This document shows, in pieces, positions 26,314-34,676 of a stretch of 64,000 bases of DNA. The notes beneath the pieces are model-generated. The model worked only from the letters and a program-made list of their open reading frames with translations. It made no database searches and was not told the origin of the DNA. This stretch comes from Streptomyces sp. RPA4-2 (GTDB lineage Bacteria > Actinomycetota > Actinomycetes > Streptomycetales > Streptomycetaceae). The position numbers and the translations under genes are program-made. The number at the start of each line of letters is the position of its first letter. Position 1 is the stretch's first letter. The DNA lies in contig NZ_CP050975.2 in NCBI RefSeq assembly GCF_012273515.2, positions 4,836,001-4,900,000 on the forward strand. Reading direction: 5' to 3'.

Positions 26314-26417
26314 GGTATTTCCTTTCGAGGGAATTCTTGGTGGACGTGCGGCTGAGCCTCCGGGGATTCATTCCGCGTTCGGGCCACCGTAATTGCGTAA
26401 GTCGCCGGTTCTGTTTC

Positions 26418-28121
26418 TCAGTTCACCGGCATTGACGTGACGACGGTGAAGGGAGGGTCGAGTCCGTCGCGGTATCGTAGTACGACCCGCACCCGGTGCG
26501 TATCGTTCACCTGGGCCCGATCGCCGGCGGTGGCGTAGTCCGCGCCGCTGACCGTCGATCCGGTCACGTCGGTGAAGGAGAGTTCGACCGGTGGCTGGAT
26601 CTTTGAATTGTTGGGATCCCAGCCCGGGTTGTTCCGTTTCCTTCTCTCGACCCGTTCGATCCATTTCTCGATGCGGTCCGCGTTGTCGATGTCGTCGAGA
26701 GCCGCCTGTGTGTAGCGCTGCGCGGACGGGAGATCCTTGAAGGTCGAGGCCGAGCTCGCACTCGAATCGTCGCGAAGTCGGCCCTTGAGCTGGTCGTCGC
26801 TCAGTCCCACGTGCTTGTCGATGGAGTGACCGCCGTACAGCCCTTCGTCATTGGCCAGGTCCAGCGGGTAGAAGTGGTTCTTCTCGTCGTCGTCCTTGGT
26901 GTACTTGTGTTCCTTCTTGAATTCGTTGAGCGAGCGCGCCCCGAAAGCTTCCGCGCGGGCCTCTTCGGCGGCATAGGTGGGGGCCTGGCGATACGCCTCG
27001 TCGATATCGCCCTTGAGCGCGCGGAGTTGGGGGGTGAGCACGTCGACCCGGTTGTTGTACTTCTCCACGACGGCGTTCAGTGCCGCGGTGTCGATGTTCA
27101 GCGTGATCTCGGCCCCGAGTTCCACGGCTCCCTTGGCGAGCCCCTTGAAGAAGCGGCCCACCGCCTTGGCGCCTTCCTTGAGGTCCCCCACGTCGAGGTG
27201 GCTGAGGTCGAGGTCGCCGACGGCCTGCTTCACGGCTTTGGAGTAGATCTCCCAGACGTCGTGGTTCAGCTCGACGGCCGCCTCGGCGAAGTCCCGCAGC
27301 CGGTCGCTGATCTTCATCGCGGAGTCGAACAGGACGGTCATGACCGGGTGGGTCGCGGTCTGGGCGGCGGAGCTGTCGTGCCCCCACTCGTAGCCGCCGG
27401 TGTGCTTGCCCCAGGCGGTGGTGCCCCACAGCGAACTGCAGAACCGGCGCATGGCGTCGTACCACTCGCTGTTGCTCTGCTGGGTGATCCCGCTCACCTG
27501 ACCGGTCAGCGTGCTCTCCGTCAGCGAGAGCGACATGGTCATGTCCGCCCAGGACTGGGACAGGGAGTTGAGGTAGTGCTGTTGGGGGAACGGGTAGACC
27601 TCGGCGACCTTGCCCCAGCGGAAGGCGTGTTCCAGCAGGGGCCGCAGGATGTGCCAGACGACGTCGGGGACGTATTCGAGCAGCGAGCGGATGAAGTCGT
27701 CACCGCCGTCGTCGTCACCCCATTTCAGGTCCGGGACCGGTCCGTAGTCGGGGGCCTTGTCGATGACCACCGGCGGTGCCTGCACCTGGGCCGGCGTCTT
27801 GCCGGAGGCGTCGTTGGCGGCCTCGGCCCTGGAGTAGTTGTTGGCGGTCGTGGCGAACCCGACGGCGGCGCCTCCGACGCTGACCACGCTCCTGGCCCAG
27901 ACCTCCAGGTAGCGGTTGCCGACCTCGACGTACGCCGTGGCGAAGGCCTGGGCCGCGGTGCCGTACCCGCCCGCGTCGGGGTACTTCTCCAGGGCCGTCA
28001 CCAGATCCTTTGCGGCCTTGTCGAAGGGCGTCTGCTGTCCGGCGAACGCGCCGGCCACCCGGTGCAGATCGGACGGTTTGACGTCGATGGTCCCGCCCTG
28101 GGGCGGAGTGGGGGTTCCCAT
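26418..28121 (-). CDS. Polymorphic toxin: WXG100-like N-terminal region and C-terminal RNase A-like domain
   Basis: 567 residues; ATG at 28121 overlaps the stop of the WXG100 gene before it (TGATG). Residues 1-110 are a helical region like ESX/T7SS-secreted effectors (TPFDKAAKDLVTALEKYP, NRYLEVWARSVVSVGGAAVG) without a WxG motif. A second helical region runs to about 350, then a charged linker. The toxin tip starts at about 425: LYGGHSIDKHVGLSDDQLKG has H437, and R448 lies 11 residues later, the spacing known for catalytic His and Arg in Yersinia CdiA RNase A-like toxin. The end is FTVVTSMPVN, so the family Thr (T562) is kept and the Tyr two residues later is Met (M564). Likely exported, ribonucleolytic, and neutralised by the downstream protein. 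Confidence 0.75.
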   Translation of the reverse strand: MGTPTPPQGGTIDVKPSDLHRVAGAFAGQQTPFDKAAKDLVTALEKYPDAGGYGTAAQAFATAYVEVGNRYLEVWARSVVSVGGAAVGFATTANNYSRAEAANDASGKTPAQVQAPPVVIDKAPDYGPVPDLKWGDDDGGDDFIRSLLEYVPDVVWHILRPLLEHAFRWGKVAEVYPFPQQHYLNSLSQSWADMTMSLSLTESTLTGQVSGITQQSNSEWYDAMRRFCSSLWGTTAWGKHTGGYEWGHDSSAAQTATHPVMTVLFDSAMKISDRLRDFAEAAVELNHDVWEIYSKAVKQAVGDLDLSHLDVGDLKEGAKAVGRFFKGLAKGAVELGAEITLNIDTAALNAVVEKYNNRVDVLTPQLRALKGDIDEAYRQAPTYAAEEARAEAFGARSLNEFKKEHKYTKDDDEKNHFYPLDLANDEGLYGGHSIDKHVGLSDDQLKGRLRDDSSASSASTFKDLPSAQRYTQAALDDIDNADRIEKWIERVERRKRNNPGWDPNNSKIQPPVELSFTDVTGSTVSGADYATAGDRAQVNDTHRVRVVLRYRDGLDPPFTVVTSMPVN

Positions 28122-28426
28122 CAGGCGGCCCCCCAGCCGCGCAGCACCGCCCGGTGCGCCGCCGCGTAGTTGACATGTCCCGAGGTGACGATCTCGTGCA
28201 GCCACTTCTGGGCGGCCTGGAGGTCCTCGGCGGAGTGGCTCCACTCGTCGAGCTTGTCGACGAAGACCTCGCGGGTCTCGCCCTGCCAGGACAGGACGAC
28301 CGGCTCGACGCGGTCGTAGAGGTCGTCGAGTCTGCCGTTGAGCTGCTTGAGGATGTCCTCCAGCTCGATGGTGAGGTGTCTCAGAGTGGCGAAGGCCACT
28401 GTTATGCGGTCGTCGTCGGCCGACAT
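28121..28426 (-). CDS. WXG100-family protein, second of pair
   Basis: 101 residues from the ATG giving MSADDDRITVAFATLR, with GGGGGGAT upstream; an ATG eight codons earlier is in frame but less well placed. Two amphipathic helices are joined by the WXG hairpin SWQG (W47-Q48-G49), the Esx signature. Such proteins are exported by type VII secretion and pair with effector N-terminal regions. The stop overlaps the toxin start, so the two are translationally coupled, consistent with a chaperone or targeting partner. No EccC or other secretion core gene is in the window. Confidence 0.82.
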   Translation of the reverse strand: MSADDDRITVAFATLRHLTIELEDILKQLNGRLDDLYDRVEPVVLSWQGETREVFVDKLDEWSHSAEDLQAAQKWLHEIVTSGHVNYAAAHRAVLRGWGAA

Positions 28427-28475
28427 CCGTATCCCCCCGGGTTGGCTCACTGCTGGTCGTGGTGCCCGCGCGAGG

Positions 28476-28892
28476 TCACATCGCGTCGAGGCTGCTGTGC
28501 GGGCGTGAGGGCTGCTGCGTCGCGGCCGGGTCCGGGGTGGAGAGCTTGTCCACCTCGCTCGTGATGTCCGCGCCGACCTGGATCCTGCGGAAGTTCTCCA
28601 GGGTGTCCAGTTCCAGCCGGGAGAAGCCGCCCCGGCTCATCCGCACGGCCTGTTCCAGGAGTTCCATCACTTCGCGGATGCGTACGGCGTCCTCCGCCGC
28701 CGCGCGGTGGAAGGTCCGGTACGCCTTGGCCGCCGGGCCGCGCCAGCCGGCCTCGATGCCGTCGACGATCGTGTCCATCCGCTCGACCTGCTTGTTCAGG
28801 TGGTCCTGCATGGCGTGCAGATCCTCGGCGAGCTTCTTCAGCCCGGAGTCGGGGATCTGGAGGTCCTTGCGCCCACCCGTCGTATCGCCCAT
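28476..28892 (-). CDS. WXG100-family protein, first of pair
   Basis: 138 residues. A WXG hairpin lies at W50-R51-G52 (EAGWRGPAAKAYR) between two long helices. The chain is longer than classic ESAT-6-like proteins, with a 30-residue Pro/Ser/Thr-rich tail (STPDPAATQQPSRPHSSLDAM in part). GGGGGAG precedes the ATG. First gene of the island: this gene, the second WXG100, toxin, immunity, half-toxin and second immunity are all on the minus strand with short gaps. It could dimerise with the next gene product, as EsxA/EsxB do. Confidence 0.82.
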   Translation of the reverse strand: MGDTTGGRKDLQIPDSGLKKLAEDLHAMQDHLNKQVERMDTIVDGIEAGWRGPAAKAYRTFHRAAAEDAVRIREVMELLEQAVRMSRGGFSRLELDTLENFRRIQVGADITSEVDKLSTPDPAATQQPSRPHSSLDAM

Positions 28893-29024
28893 GCGTGCCG
28901 CTCCCCCTCGTCACATCGGCAACTCGGTCTTCATCGTATGGCTGTTCGGTGCGTTGCCGGGAGACCGTCACGGGGTCATCACATGGGTGGAACGGCGTTC
29001 CGCGACAGCGGCGGGTACGACGAA

Positions 29025-29053
29025 GGGGCCCGCCGCTGTTCGCGGCGGGCCCC
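29025..29053 (-). terminator. Hairpin terminator downstream of the D-Ala-D-Ala carboxypeptidase
   Basis: GGGGCCCGCCGC (29025-29036) and GCGGCGGGCCCC (29042-29053) form a perfect 12-bp stem with loop TGTTC, 38 bases beyond the stop of the gene at 29092. Confidence 0.82.
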
Positions 29054-29091
29054 CTTCTCGTCTGCGGGTGGTGCTTTCCCCGAGGGGAGGA

Positions 29092-29988
29092 CTACTTGGC
29101 GAAGGCGTAGCTCATCAGCTTCTTCGCGTCCGACTCGCGGGCCGGGATGGACGTCGAGGCGAGGACGGTCCCGATGACCGTCTTGCCGCCCCGGGTGGCG
29201 GCGAAGACGAGGCAGTACTTGGCCTCGGGGCCGGAGCCCGTCTTCACGCCGATGGTGCCGCTGTAGCTGCTGAGCAGACCGTTGGTGTTGGTCCACGCGC
29301 CCATGGTGCGGGTGCTGCCGGTCTTCGTGACGGTCTTCGCCGTGTACGACTTCGTCTTCACGACCGTCTTGAACGTGCTGTTCTTCATCGCGCTGCTGGC
29401 GAGCTTCGTCAGGTCGCGCGGGGTCGAGTAGTTGCTGCCGTTGCCGATGCCGTCGAACGAGTCGAACTTGGTGTTCGTCATGCCGAGGGACTTCGCCGTG
29501 CTGTTCATCTTGCCGATGAACGACTTCACACGGGCGGCACGGGTCGAGCCCGAGCCGTACTTGTCCGCCAGCGCGTACGCGGCGTCGCAGCCGGACGGCA
29601 GCATCAGACCGTAGAGGAGCTGACGGACGGTGACCTTGTCGCCGACGATCAGGTGGGCGGAGGAGGCGGTGTTGGCGACGATGTAGTCGCTGTACGCCTT
29701 CTGGATCGTGACCTTGGAGTCCAGGTTCAGGTTCGACTGCGAGAGGACGACCTTGGCGGTCATGATCTTGGTGGTGGAACCGGTGGAACGCTTGGTGTCC
29801 GCGGCCTTGGTGTAGAGGGTCTTGGCCGTGCCGTTGTTCATCACGTAGCCGCCCTTGGCGGCGATCGTGGGCGTGGTCACGGCACCCGCGGGTGCCGCGC
29901 CGAAGGCTCCGGCGGCCAGAACGGCGCCGGTCGTGACGGCCACAGCGGCGGCCCTGCGGAAACGCGTGCCCTTAATGCCGGTAATCAA
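29092..29988 (-). CDS. Exported D-alanyl-D-alanine carboxypeptidase (peptidase S11)
   Basis: 298 residues from a TTG start with GGAG nine bases upstream. No suitable ATG or GTG is present at that spot. A signal peptide spans 1-37 (RRAAAVAVTTGAVLAAGAF, cut after APAGAV). The penicillin-binding protein motifs are S71-x-x-K74 (STTK), SGC in PSGCDAAYALAD in place of the usual SxN, and KTGSG. It trims the terminal D-alanine from peptidoglycan stems outside the cell and so tunes cross-linking. The body is unusually rich in Lys, Ser and Thr for this genome, as expected for an exported wall enzyme. Confidence 0.92.
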   Translation of the reverse strand: MITGIKGTRFRRAAAVAVTTGAVLAAGAFGAAPAGAVTTPTIAAKGGYVMNNGTAKTLYTKAADTKRSTGSTTKIMTAKVVLSQSNLNLDSKVTIQKAYSDYIVANTASSAHLIVGDKVTVRQLLYGLMLPSGCDAAYALADKYGSGSTRAARVKSFIGKMNSTAKSLGMTNTKFDSFDGIGNGSNYSTPRDLTKLASSAMKNSTFKTVVKTKSYTAKTVTKTGSTRTMGAWTNTNGLLSSYSGTIGVKTGSGPEAKYCLVFAATRGGKTVIGTVLASTSIPARESDAKKLMSYAFAK

Positions 29989-30219
29989 AATGAACGCTCC
30001 GAATGCGCGAAATGCCCCTGGGAGAACGGCACATGGCAGTGCCGTCTCACGTACGGACTCCCCACGCCCCCAAAGGGATGCACGGAAAGGGGAACTTAAT
30101 GATGTGACGTGGGTTACGTCGGGAGCCCCAAGGTGAACGCGCGAGAAGCCGCCGGGTCGCGCCGGTCCGCATCCTGGACGGGAACCGTGATGCGTGCGTG
30201 TTGTATCTATGATGTGCGC

Positions 30220-30903
30220 ATGCCTGCCGCCCCACCCGTGTCCGCCCCGCCCGCCGTCCCCCCGGTGAAACAGCCGCCCGCCGCCGACCGTGTCTACGCC
30301 CACGTCAAGCAGGGTGTCCTGGAACGCCGTTACGAAGGCGGGACGCTGCTCACCGAGGGCGAACTCGCCGACGCCGTCGGGGTGTCCCGAACACCGGTGC
30401 GCGAGGCGCTGCTCCGGCTCGAGGCCGAGGGCCTGATCAGGCTCTACCCGAAGAAGGGCGCGCTCGTCCTGCCCGTCTCCGCGCAGGAGATCGCGGACGT
30501 GGTCGAGACCCGCCAGCTCGTCGAGGAGCACGCGGTCCGCAAGGCCGTACCGGCAGCGCCGCGGCTCATCGCGCGGCTGGAGGAACTTCTCGCCCAGCAG
30601 AAAGAACAGGCCGCCGCGGGCGACCTGGCGGGCGCCGCCGTCACCGACCGCTGCTTCCACGCGGAGATCGTCCGCAGTGGCGCCAACGACATTCTCTCCC
30701 GGCTCTACGACCAGCTCCGCGACCGTCAGTTGAGGATGGGAGTGGCCGTCATGCACGCGCACCCCGACCGGATCACCAAGACGCTCACCGAGCACGAGGA
30801 GATCCTCGAAGCCCTGCGCTCCGGGGACGCGGAGGCGGCGGTCGGCATCGTCCACCGCCACGTCAGCTGGTTCTCGAACCTCGCACGGGGAGAGGTGCGA
30901 TGA
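30220..30903 (+). CDS. GntR/FadR-family (FCD domain) transcriptional regulator
   Basis: 227 residues. A winged HTH of GntR type lies at about 30-90 (GELADAVGVSRTPVREALLR, EGLIRLYPKKGALV). The FCD effector domain follows (VVETRQLVEEHAVRKA, VTDRCFHAEIVRSGANDIL, HEEILEALRSGDAEAAVGI), with the His/Asp positions that bind metal and small acids. The ATG at 30220 lies only a few bases after TTGTATCTATGAT, which looks like a promoter -10 region, and no ribosome site is visible, so it may be leaderless. The stop overlaps the MFS transporter start (ATGA), so it probably regulates that exporter or importer. Confidence 0.9.
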   Translation: MPAAPPVSAPPAVPPVKQPPAADRVYAHVKQGVLERRYEGGTLLTEGELADAVGVSRTPVREALLRLEAEGLIRLYPKKGALVLPVSAQEIADVVETRQLVEEHAVRKAVPAAPRLIARLEELLAQQKEQAAAGDLAGAAVTDRCFHAEIVRSGANDILSRLYDQLRDRQLRMGVAVMHAHPDRITKTLTEHEEILEALRSGDAEAAVGIVHRHVSWFSNLARGEVR

Positions 30904-32204
30904 GCTCGCACTCGGCCGTGTCGCTGCCGGGTGATCCACCCGGCGGGCGCCGCGCCGTCGGCGTCTGGGGCATCGGTGTCGCCGTCTACTTCGTCGCGGT
31001 CATCTTCCGTACGTCGCTCGGGGTGGCCGGACTCGACGCCGCGGACCGTTTCCATGTGAACGCCTCCGCCCTCTCCACCTTCTCGATCCTCCAACTCCTC
31101 GTCTACGCCGGCATGCAGATACCGGTCGGGCTGCTCGTCGACCGGCTCGGCACCAAGCGGGTGCTGACCTTCGGCGTCGTGCTGTTCACGGCGGGACAGC
31201 TGGGCTTCGCGTTCTCGTCCTCGTACGGGATGGCGCTGGCCTCGCGGGCCCTGCTGGGCTGCGGGGACGCCATGACGTTCATCAGCGTGCTGCGGCTGGG
31301 AACCCGCTGGTTCCCGGCCCGGCGCGGGCCGTTGGTCGCCCAGCTCGCGGGGCTCGTCGGCATGGCGGGCAACCTCGTGTCGACCCTCGTGATCGCGCGG
31401 CTGCTGCACGGGGTCGGGTGGACGGCGGCGTTCGCGGGCAGCGCGTCGGCGGGCGTGGTCGTCCTCGTCCTGCTGCTCCTCTTCCTCAAGGACCACCCCG
31501 AGGGCCACGAGCCGGAGCCGTTCCCGCACCAGGGCGCCGCCTATGTGCGCCGGCAGATCCTGGCGTCCTGGCGCGAGCCCGGCACCCGGCTGGGCATGTG
31601 GGTGCACTTCACGACGCAGTTCCCGGCGATGGTGTTCCTCCTGCTGTGGGGCATGCCGTTCCTGGTCGAGGCGGAGGGACTGTCGAGGGCGACGGCCGGT
31701 GAGCTGCTCACCCTCGTCGTCCTGTCCAACATGTTCGTCGGGCTCGTGTACGGGCAGATCGTCGCCCGGCACCACGCGGCGCGGCTGCCGTTGGCGCTCG
31801 GGACGGTGTCGGCGACCGCGGTGGCGTGGGCGAGCGCGGTGGCCTACCCCGGGCAGCACGCGCCGATGTGGCTGCTGGTGGCGCTGTGCACCGTGCTGGG
31901 CGCCTGCGGGCCGGCTTCCATGATCGGATTCGACTTCGCGCGGCCCGCGAATCCGCCCGAGCGGCAGGGGACCGCGTCCGGGATCACCAACATGGGTGGC
32001 TTCGTCGCCTCCATGACGACGCTGTTCGCGATCGGCGTGCTGCTGGACTCGACCGGGGACAACTACCGGATCGCGTTCTCCGCGGTGTTCGTCCTTCAGG
32101 CGGTCGGGCTGAGCCAGATCTTCCGGCTGCGCAAGGAGGCGGCGCGCAGGGAGCGGGAGCGGCTGGTCGCGAGCCGGGTGGAGACGGTGCACGTACCGGC
32201 GTAG
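30900..32204 (+). CDS. Major facilitator superfamily transporter
   Basis: 434 residues with about twelve hydrophobic segments. The region between helices 2 and 3 shows the MFS A-motif in GLLVDRLGTKRVLTFG. The N-terminal half resembles OPA or nitrate/nitrite-type MFS permeases (ASRALLGCGDAMTFISVLRL, TRWFPARRGPLVAQLAGLVG). The tail is charged (RKEAARRERERLV). Translation is coupled to the GntR regulator by a 4-base overlap. The substrate cannot be read; organic acids are common for this branch and its FadR-type regulator, by inference. Confidence 0.88.
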   Translation: MSSHSAVSLPGDPPGGRRAVGVWGIGVAVYFVAVIFRTSLGVAGLDAADRFHVNASALSTFSILQLLVYAGMQIPVGLLVDRLGTKRVLTFGVVLFTAGQLGFAFSSSYGMALASRALLGCGDAMTFISVLRLGTRWFPARRGPLVAQLAGLVGMAGNLVSTLVIARLLHGVGWTAAFAGSASAGVVVLVLLLLFLKDHPEGHEPEPFPHQGAAYVRRQILASWREPGTRLGMWVHFTTQFPAMVFLLLWGMPFLVEAEGLSRATAGELLTLVVLSNMFVGLVYGQIVARHHAARLPLALGTVSATAVAWASAVAYPGQHAPMWLLVALCTVLGACGPASMIGFDFARPANPPERQGTASGITNMGGFVASMTTLFAIGVLLDSTGDNYRIAFSAVFVLQAVGLSQIFRLRKEAARRERERLVASRVETVHVPA

Positions 32205-32265
32205 TCACCGGCAGGGCCCCTCGCCCCGTCACCGACAAGGCTCCTCGCTCCGCCGCCCCCACCCT

Positions 32266-32299
32266 TCCCCCGAGCTCTCGGCTTCGCCTCGGGCGGGGG
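32266..32299. terminator. CCCCCGAG/CTCGGG hairpin between convergent genes
   Basis: CCCCCGAG (32267-32274) faces CTCGGGCGGGGG (32288-32299), giving a stem with a bulge around a CTCTCGGCTTCGC loop. Hairpins of the type CCCCCGAGCTCTCGGCTTCG recur in many Streptomyces intergenic regions, from general knowledge. It lies between the MFS stop (32204) and the convergent stop at 32366. Confidence 0.65.
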
Positions 32300-32365
32300 C
32301 GACCGGCCCGCGCCGTTTCCGGGACCTTCGCCGCGGACCCTGGATTCCTCCGGGCCCGCCGCCCG

Positions 32366-33190
32366 TTACGGCGTGACCGTGAAGTTGCGGAGGATCGCCG
32401 TGGTCAGCTCCGGGTCGCCCTCGGTCTTGATGCGGTCGGAGACGGCGTCAGGGGTCACCCGCCCGCAGGCCAGACGGAAGAAGGTCTCCCAGTCGAGGGT
32501 GAGGGTCGCGGCCGGGCCGAGAGAGGGGGCACCGTCTATCGAGCCGCGCCCCTCGGCGTCGACACGCACCGTGCGCAGGAACTCAACGGGCCCGTGGACA
32601 TCGAAGACGACCGCGGAATGCGCGGGCGCCCCCGCGTGCTTGGCGACCACCTTCGGCAGCGCGGCGAGCAGCTGGTCGCGGACGATCTGGGCGCCCGGGG
32701 AGTCGAGGTTGCCCGGCCGGCCGAGGGTGGTCCGGAGGTCCTGCTCGTGCACCCACACGTCGAACGCACGGTTCAGCATGGCGTGTTCGAGGGTCACCTC
32801 GGTGCCGAGCGGACCGCGCACCTTGGCGTCCGGCTGCCGTGACTCGTTCCGCAGCTGACGGTTGCGGCGGATGATCGTGTACTCCAGCTCGGAGGTCATC
32901 TCGGGCGCCGTGTGGTGGCGGCGCACATCGACCTGCATCTCCATGTAGCGCTGGTGCTCGTTCGTGACGTGGAACAGGTCCCGGGGGAGCGTGTGGATCG
33001 GCCGCGGATCGCCCAGCATCTCGCAGTCGAGCCCGATCACGTGCGACACCAGATCCCGTACCGACCAGCCTGGGCAGGGCGTACGCCGGTTCCATTCGCC
33101 CTCCACCAGCGGCGACACCAGCTCCGATATCGCGTCGATGGAGTGGGCCCAGGCGTCGGCGTAGGACTGAAGGCTCGGATGCAGACTCAC
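32366..33190 (-). CDS. Mycothiol-dependent maleylpyruvate isomerase family (DinB-like) protein
   Basis: 274 residues from GTG with GAGGGG upstream. The N-terminal MDMPI/DinB four-helix metal domain shows CPGWSVRDLVSHVIGLD with the conserved W, H and D (the His is a metal ligand), then a charged stretch (HTLPRDLFHVTNEHQRYME) and a later helix (LNRAFDVWVHEQDLRTTLG) carrying the second metal His. The C-terminal part (ATLTLDWETFFRLACGRVTP) is an SCP2-like domain. Such proteins use mycothiol, the actinobacterial thiol. The natural substrate is unknown. Confidence 0.85.
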   Translation of the reverse strand: MSLHPSLQSYADAWAHSIDAISELVSPLVEGEWNRRTPCPGWSVRDLVSHVIGLDCEMLGDPRPIHTLPRDLFHVTNEHQRYMEMQVDVRRHHTAPEMTSELEYTIIRRNRQLRNESRQPDAKVRGPLGTEVTLEHAMLNRAFDVWVHEQDLRTTLGRPGNLDSPGAQIVRDQLLAALPKVVAKHAGAPAHSAVVFDVHGPVEFLRTVRVDAEGRGSIDGAPSLGPAATLTLDWETFFRLACGRVTPDAVSDRIKTEGDPELTTAILRNFTVTP

Positions 33191-33334
33191 GGAACGGGAC
33201 CCCTCGGGCGGTCGGTACGCGGGCAGTGGGTGTCTTGGAACGCTAAGTTACGCTGCTGTGAGGCACCCCGGCAGTGCTTTCGTGTGACGATCGTAGGCCC
33301 GTATGGACGGCTCGAATGCCAGGACGGTGGTAGT

Positions 33335-34129
33335 GTGCACGCCTCTCTGCTCCAGATCGACGTAAAAGCCACCGAATCGGTCGATTCGCGTCGGCGGCGG
33401 GTGGCGGCTCTGGTACGAGAACAAGCCGGAGTGGACCTGGTGGTGCTCCCCGAGCTGTGGACCACGGGGGCGTTCGCCTACGAGTCGTTCGCCGCGGAGT
33501 CGGAGCCCCTGGAGGGACCGACGGCCGAGGTCATGGCGAAGGCGGCGAGCGACGCGGGCGTGTGGCTGCACGCCGGCTCGGTCCCGGAACGCGCCGCGGA
33601 CGGAACGCTCTACAACACCTCCCTCGTCTTCTCCCCCTCCGGCGACCTCGCCGCCGCCTACCGCAAGATCCACCGCTTCGGCTTCGACAAGGGCGAGGCC
33701 GTACTGATGGGCGCGGGTGGCGAGCTGGTGACGGTCCGCCTCCCGGAGACCACCGTCGGCGTCGCCACCTGCTACGACCTCCGCTTCCCCGAGCTCTTCC
33801 GCGGGCTCGTCGACGCGGGCGCCGAGACCTTCGTCGTCCCTGCCGGCTGGCCCGAGCGCCGCCGCGGCCACTGGACGCTCCTCGCGCGGGCCCGCGCGGT
33901 CGAGAACCAGGCGTTCGTACTCGCCTGTGGAACGGCCGGCACCCACGCGGACGTTCCCCAGGCCGGTCACTCGATCGTGGTCGATCCGTGGGGCGAGGTC
34001 CTCGCGGAGGCGGGCCGCGACGAGGAGATCCTCAGGGTCGAGTTCGACCCGGGGAAGGTGGCGACGACGAGGGACCAGTTCCCCGCACTCAAGGACCGCG
34101 TACTGGGCCTCGCGCCACCACGCGGCTGA
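33335..34129 (+). CDS. Carbon-nitrogen hydrolase (nitrilase superfamily)
   Basis: 264 residues from a GTG after AGGACGG (VHASLLQIDV). The catalytic triad is visible: E40 in VVLPELWTTG, K111 in YRKIHRFGF, C146 in GVATCYDLRFPELFR. These make the thiol-dependent amidase fold that hydrolyses amides or nitriles. The sequence is close to the NIT2/omega-amidase branch (FPELFR, WGEVLAEAG). It is divergent from the DinB-like gene; both starts lie within about 145 bases. Confidence 0.9.
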   Translation: MHASLLQIDVKATESVDSRRRRVAALVREQAGVDLVVLPELWTTGAFAYESFAAESEPLEGPTAEVMAKAASDAGVWLHAGSVPERAADGTLYNTSLVFSPSGDLAAAYRKIHRFGFDKGEAVLMGAGGELVTVRLPETTVGVATCYDLRFPELFRGLVDAGAETFVVPAGWPERRRGHWTLLARARAVENQAFVLACGTAGTHADVPQAGHSIVVDPWGEVLAEAGRDEEILRVEFDPGKVATTRDQFPALKDRVLGLAPPRG

Positions 34130-34181
34130 CGCACGTCGTTGACGCCGGCGGCAGCCGCCCGCGGCACGGCACCGTGCGGTG

Positions 34182-34676
34182 TCAGTCCGCGCCGTGCTCC
34201 TTCTCCGCCAGGTGGATCACGCAGACCGCCACCGCGATCAGCAGCGCGGTGTCCGCGTCGTCCCGGACGACGTCGACGCCGTAGGTCTCCCGCACCCGCA
34301 GCCACCGCCGCGAGATCTGCGCCAGCAGCTCGCCGTCGTAGTCGACGCCGAACTCCCGGTCCAGGATCTTCCCGCTGACGTCGAGCTCCGTACCGTCCAC
34401 CAGCGCCACCCGGTAGTGGTTGCGCAGCAGGGACAGCCGCTTGCGCCGGATGGTGGCCAGCGTCTCGCCGTCCCGCTCGATGACCATCGTGTCCCGCAGG
34501 GCGAACATCTTCTGGTGGATGTCGATGAGGACGCGCCCGCGGGTGTCCTTCAGCTCGAACGTGTCCCGCAGCCGCATCGCCTTGCCGTCCACGAGGAACA
34601 CCTTGTTGCCGTGCTCGTCCTCGATCCAGTAGTCGTCACCGAAGCCGAGGAGCCGGTCGCGCACGAGGAATCTCAT
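34182..34676 (-). CDS. LURP-one-related (LOR/Tubby-fold) protein
   Basis: 164 residues. The N-terminal part MRFLVRDRLLGFGDDYWIED, the lipid-binding-like barrel strands (VFLVDGKAMRLRDTFELKD, VLIDIHQKMFALRDTMVIE) and the terminal hydrophobic helix (TALLIAVAVCVIHLAE) match the LOR family, a Tubby/scramblase-like beta barrel. No enzymatic residues are known. It follows the GlxA regulator with a four-base ATGA overlap on the minus strand, so the two are one operon. Confidence 0.75.
   Translation of the reverse strand: MRFLVRDRLLGFGDDYWIEDEHGNKVFLVDGKAMRLRDTFELKDTRGRVLIDIHQKMFALRDTMVIERDGETLATIRRKRLSLLRNHYRVALVDGTELDVSGKILDREFGVDYDGELLAQISRRWLRVRETYGVDVVRDDADTALLIAVAVCVIHLAEKEHGAD

Noticed and set aside
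25278..26387. One long minus-strand frame joining the half-toxin to upstream sequence
   Set aside because: Its first two thirds is the out-of-frame shadow of the immunity gene at 25642-26313. Only the last 101 codons look like protein.
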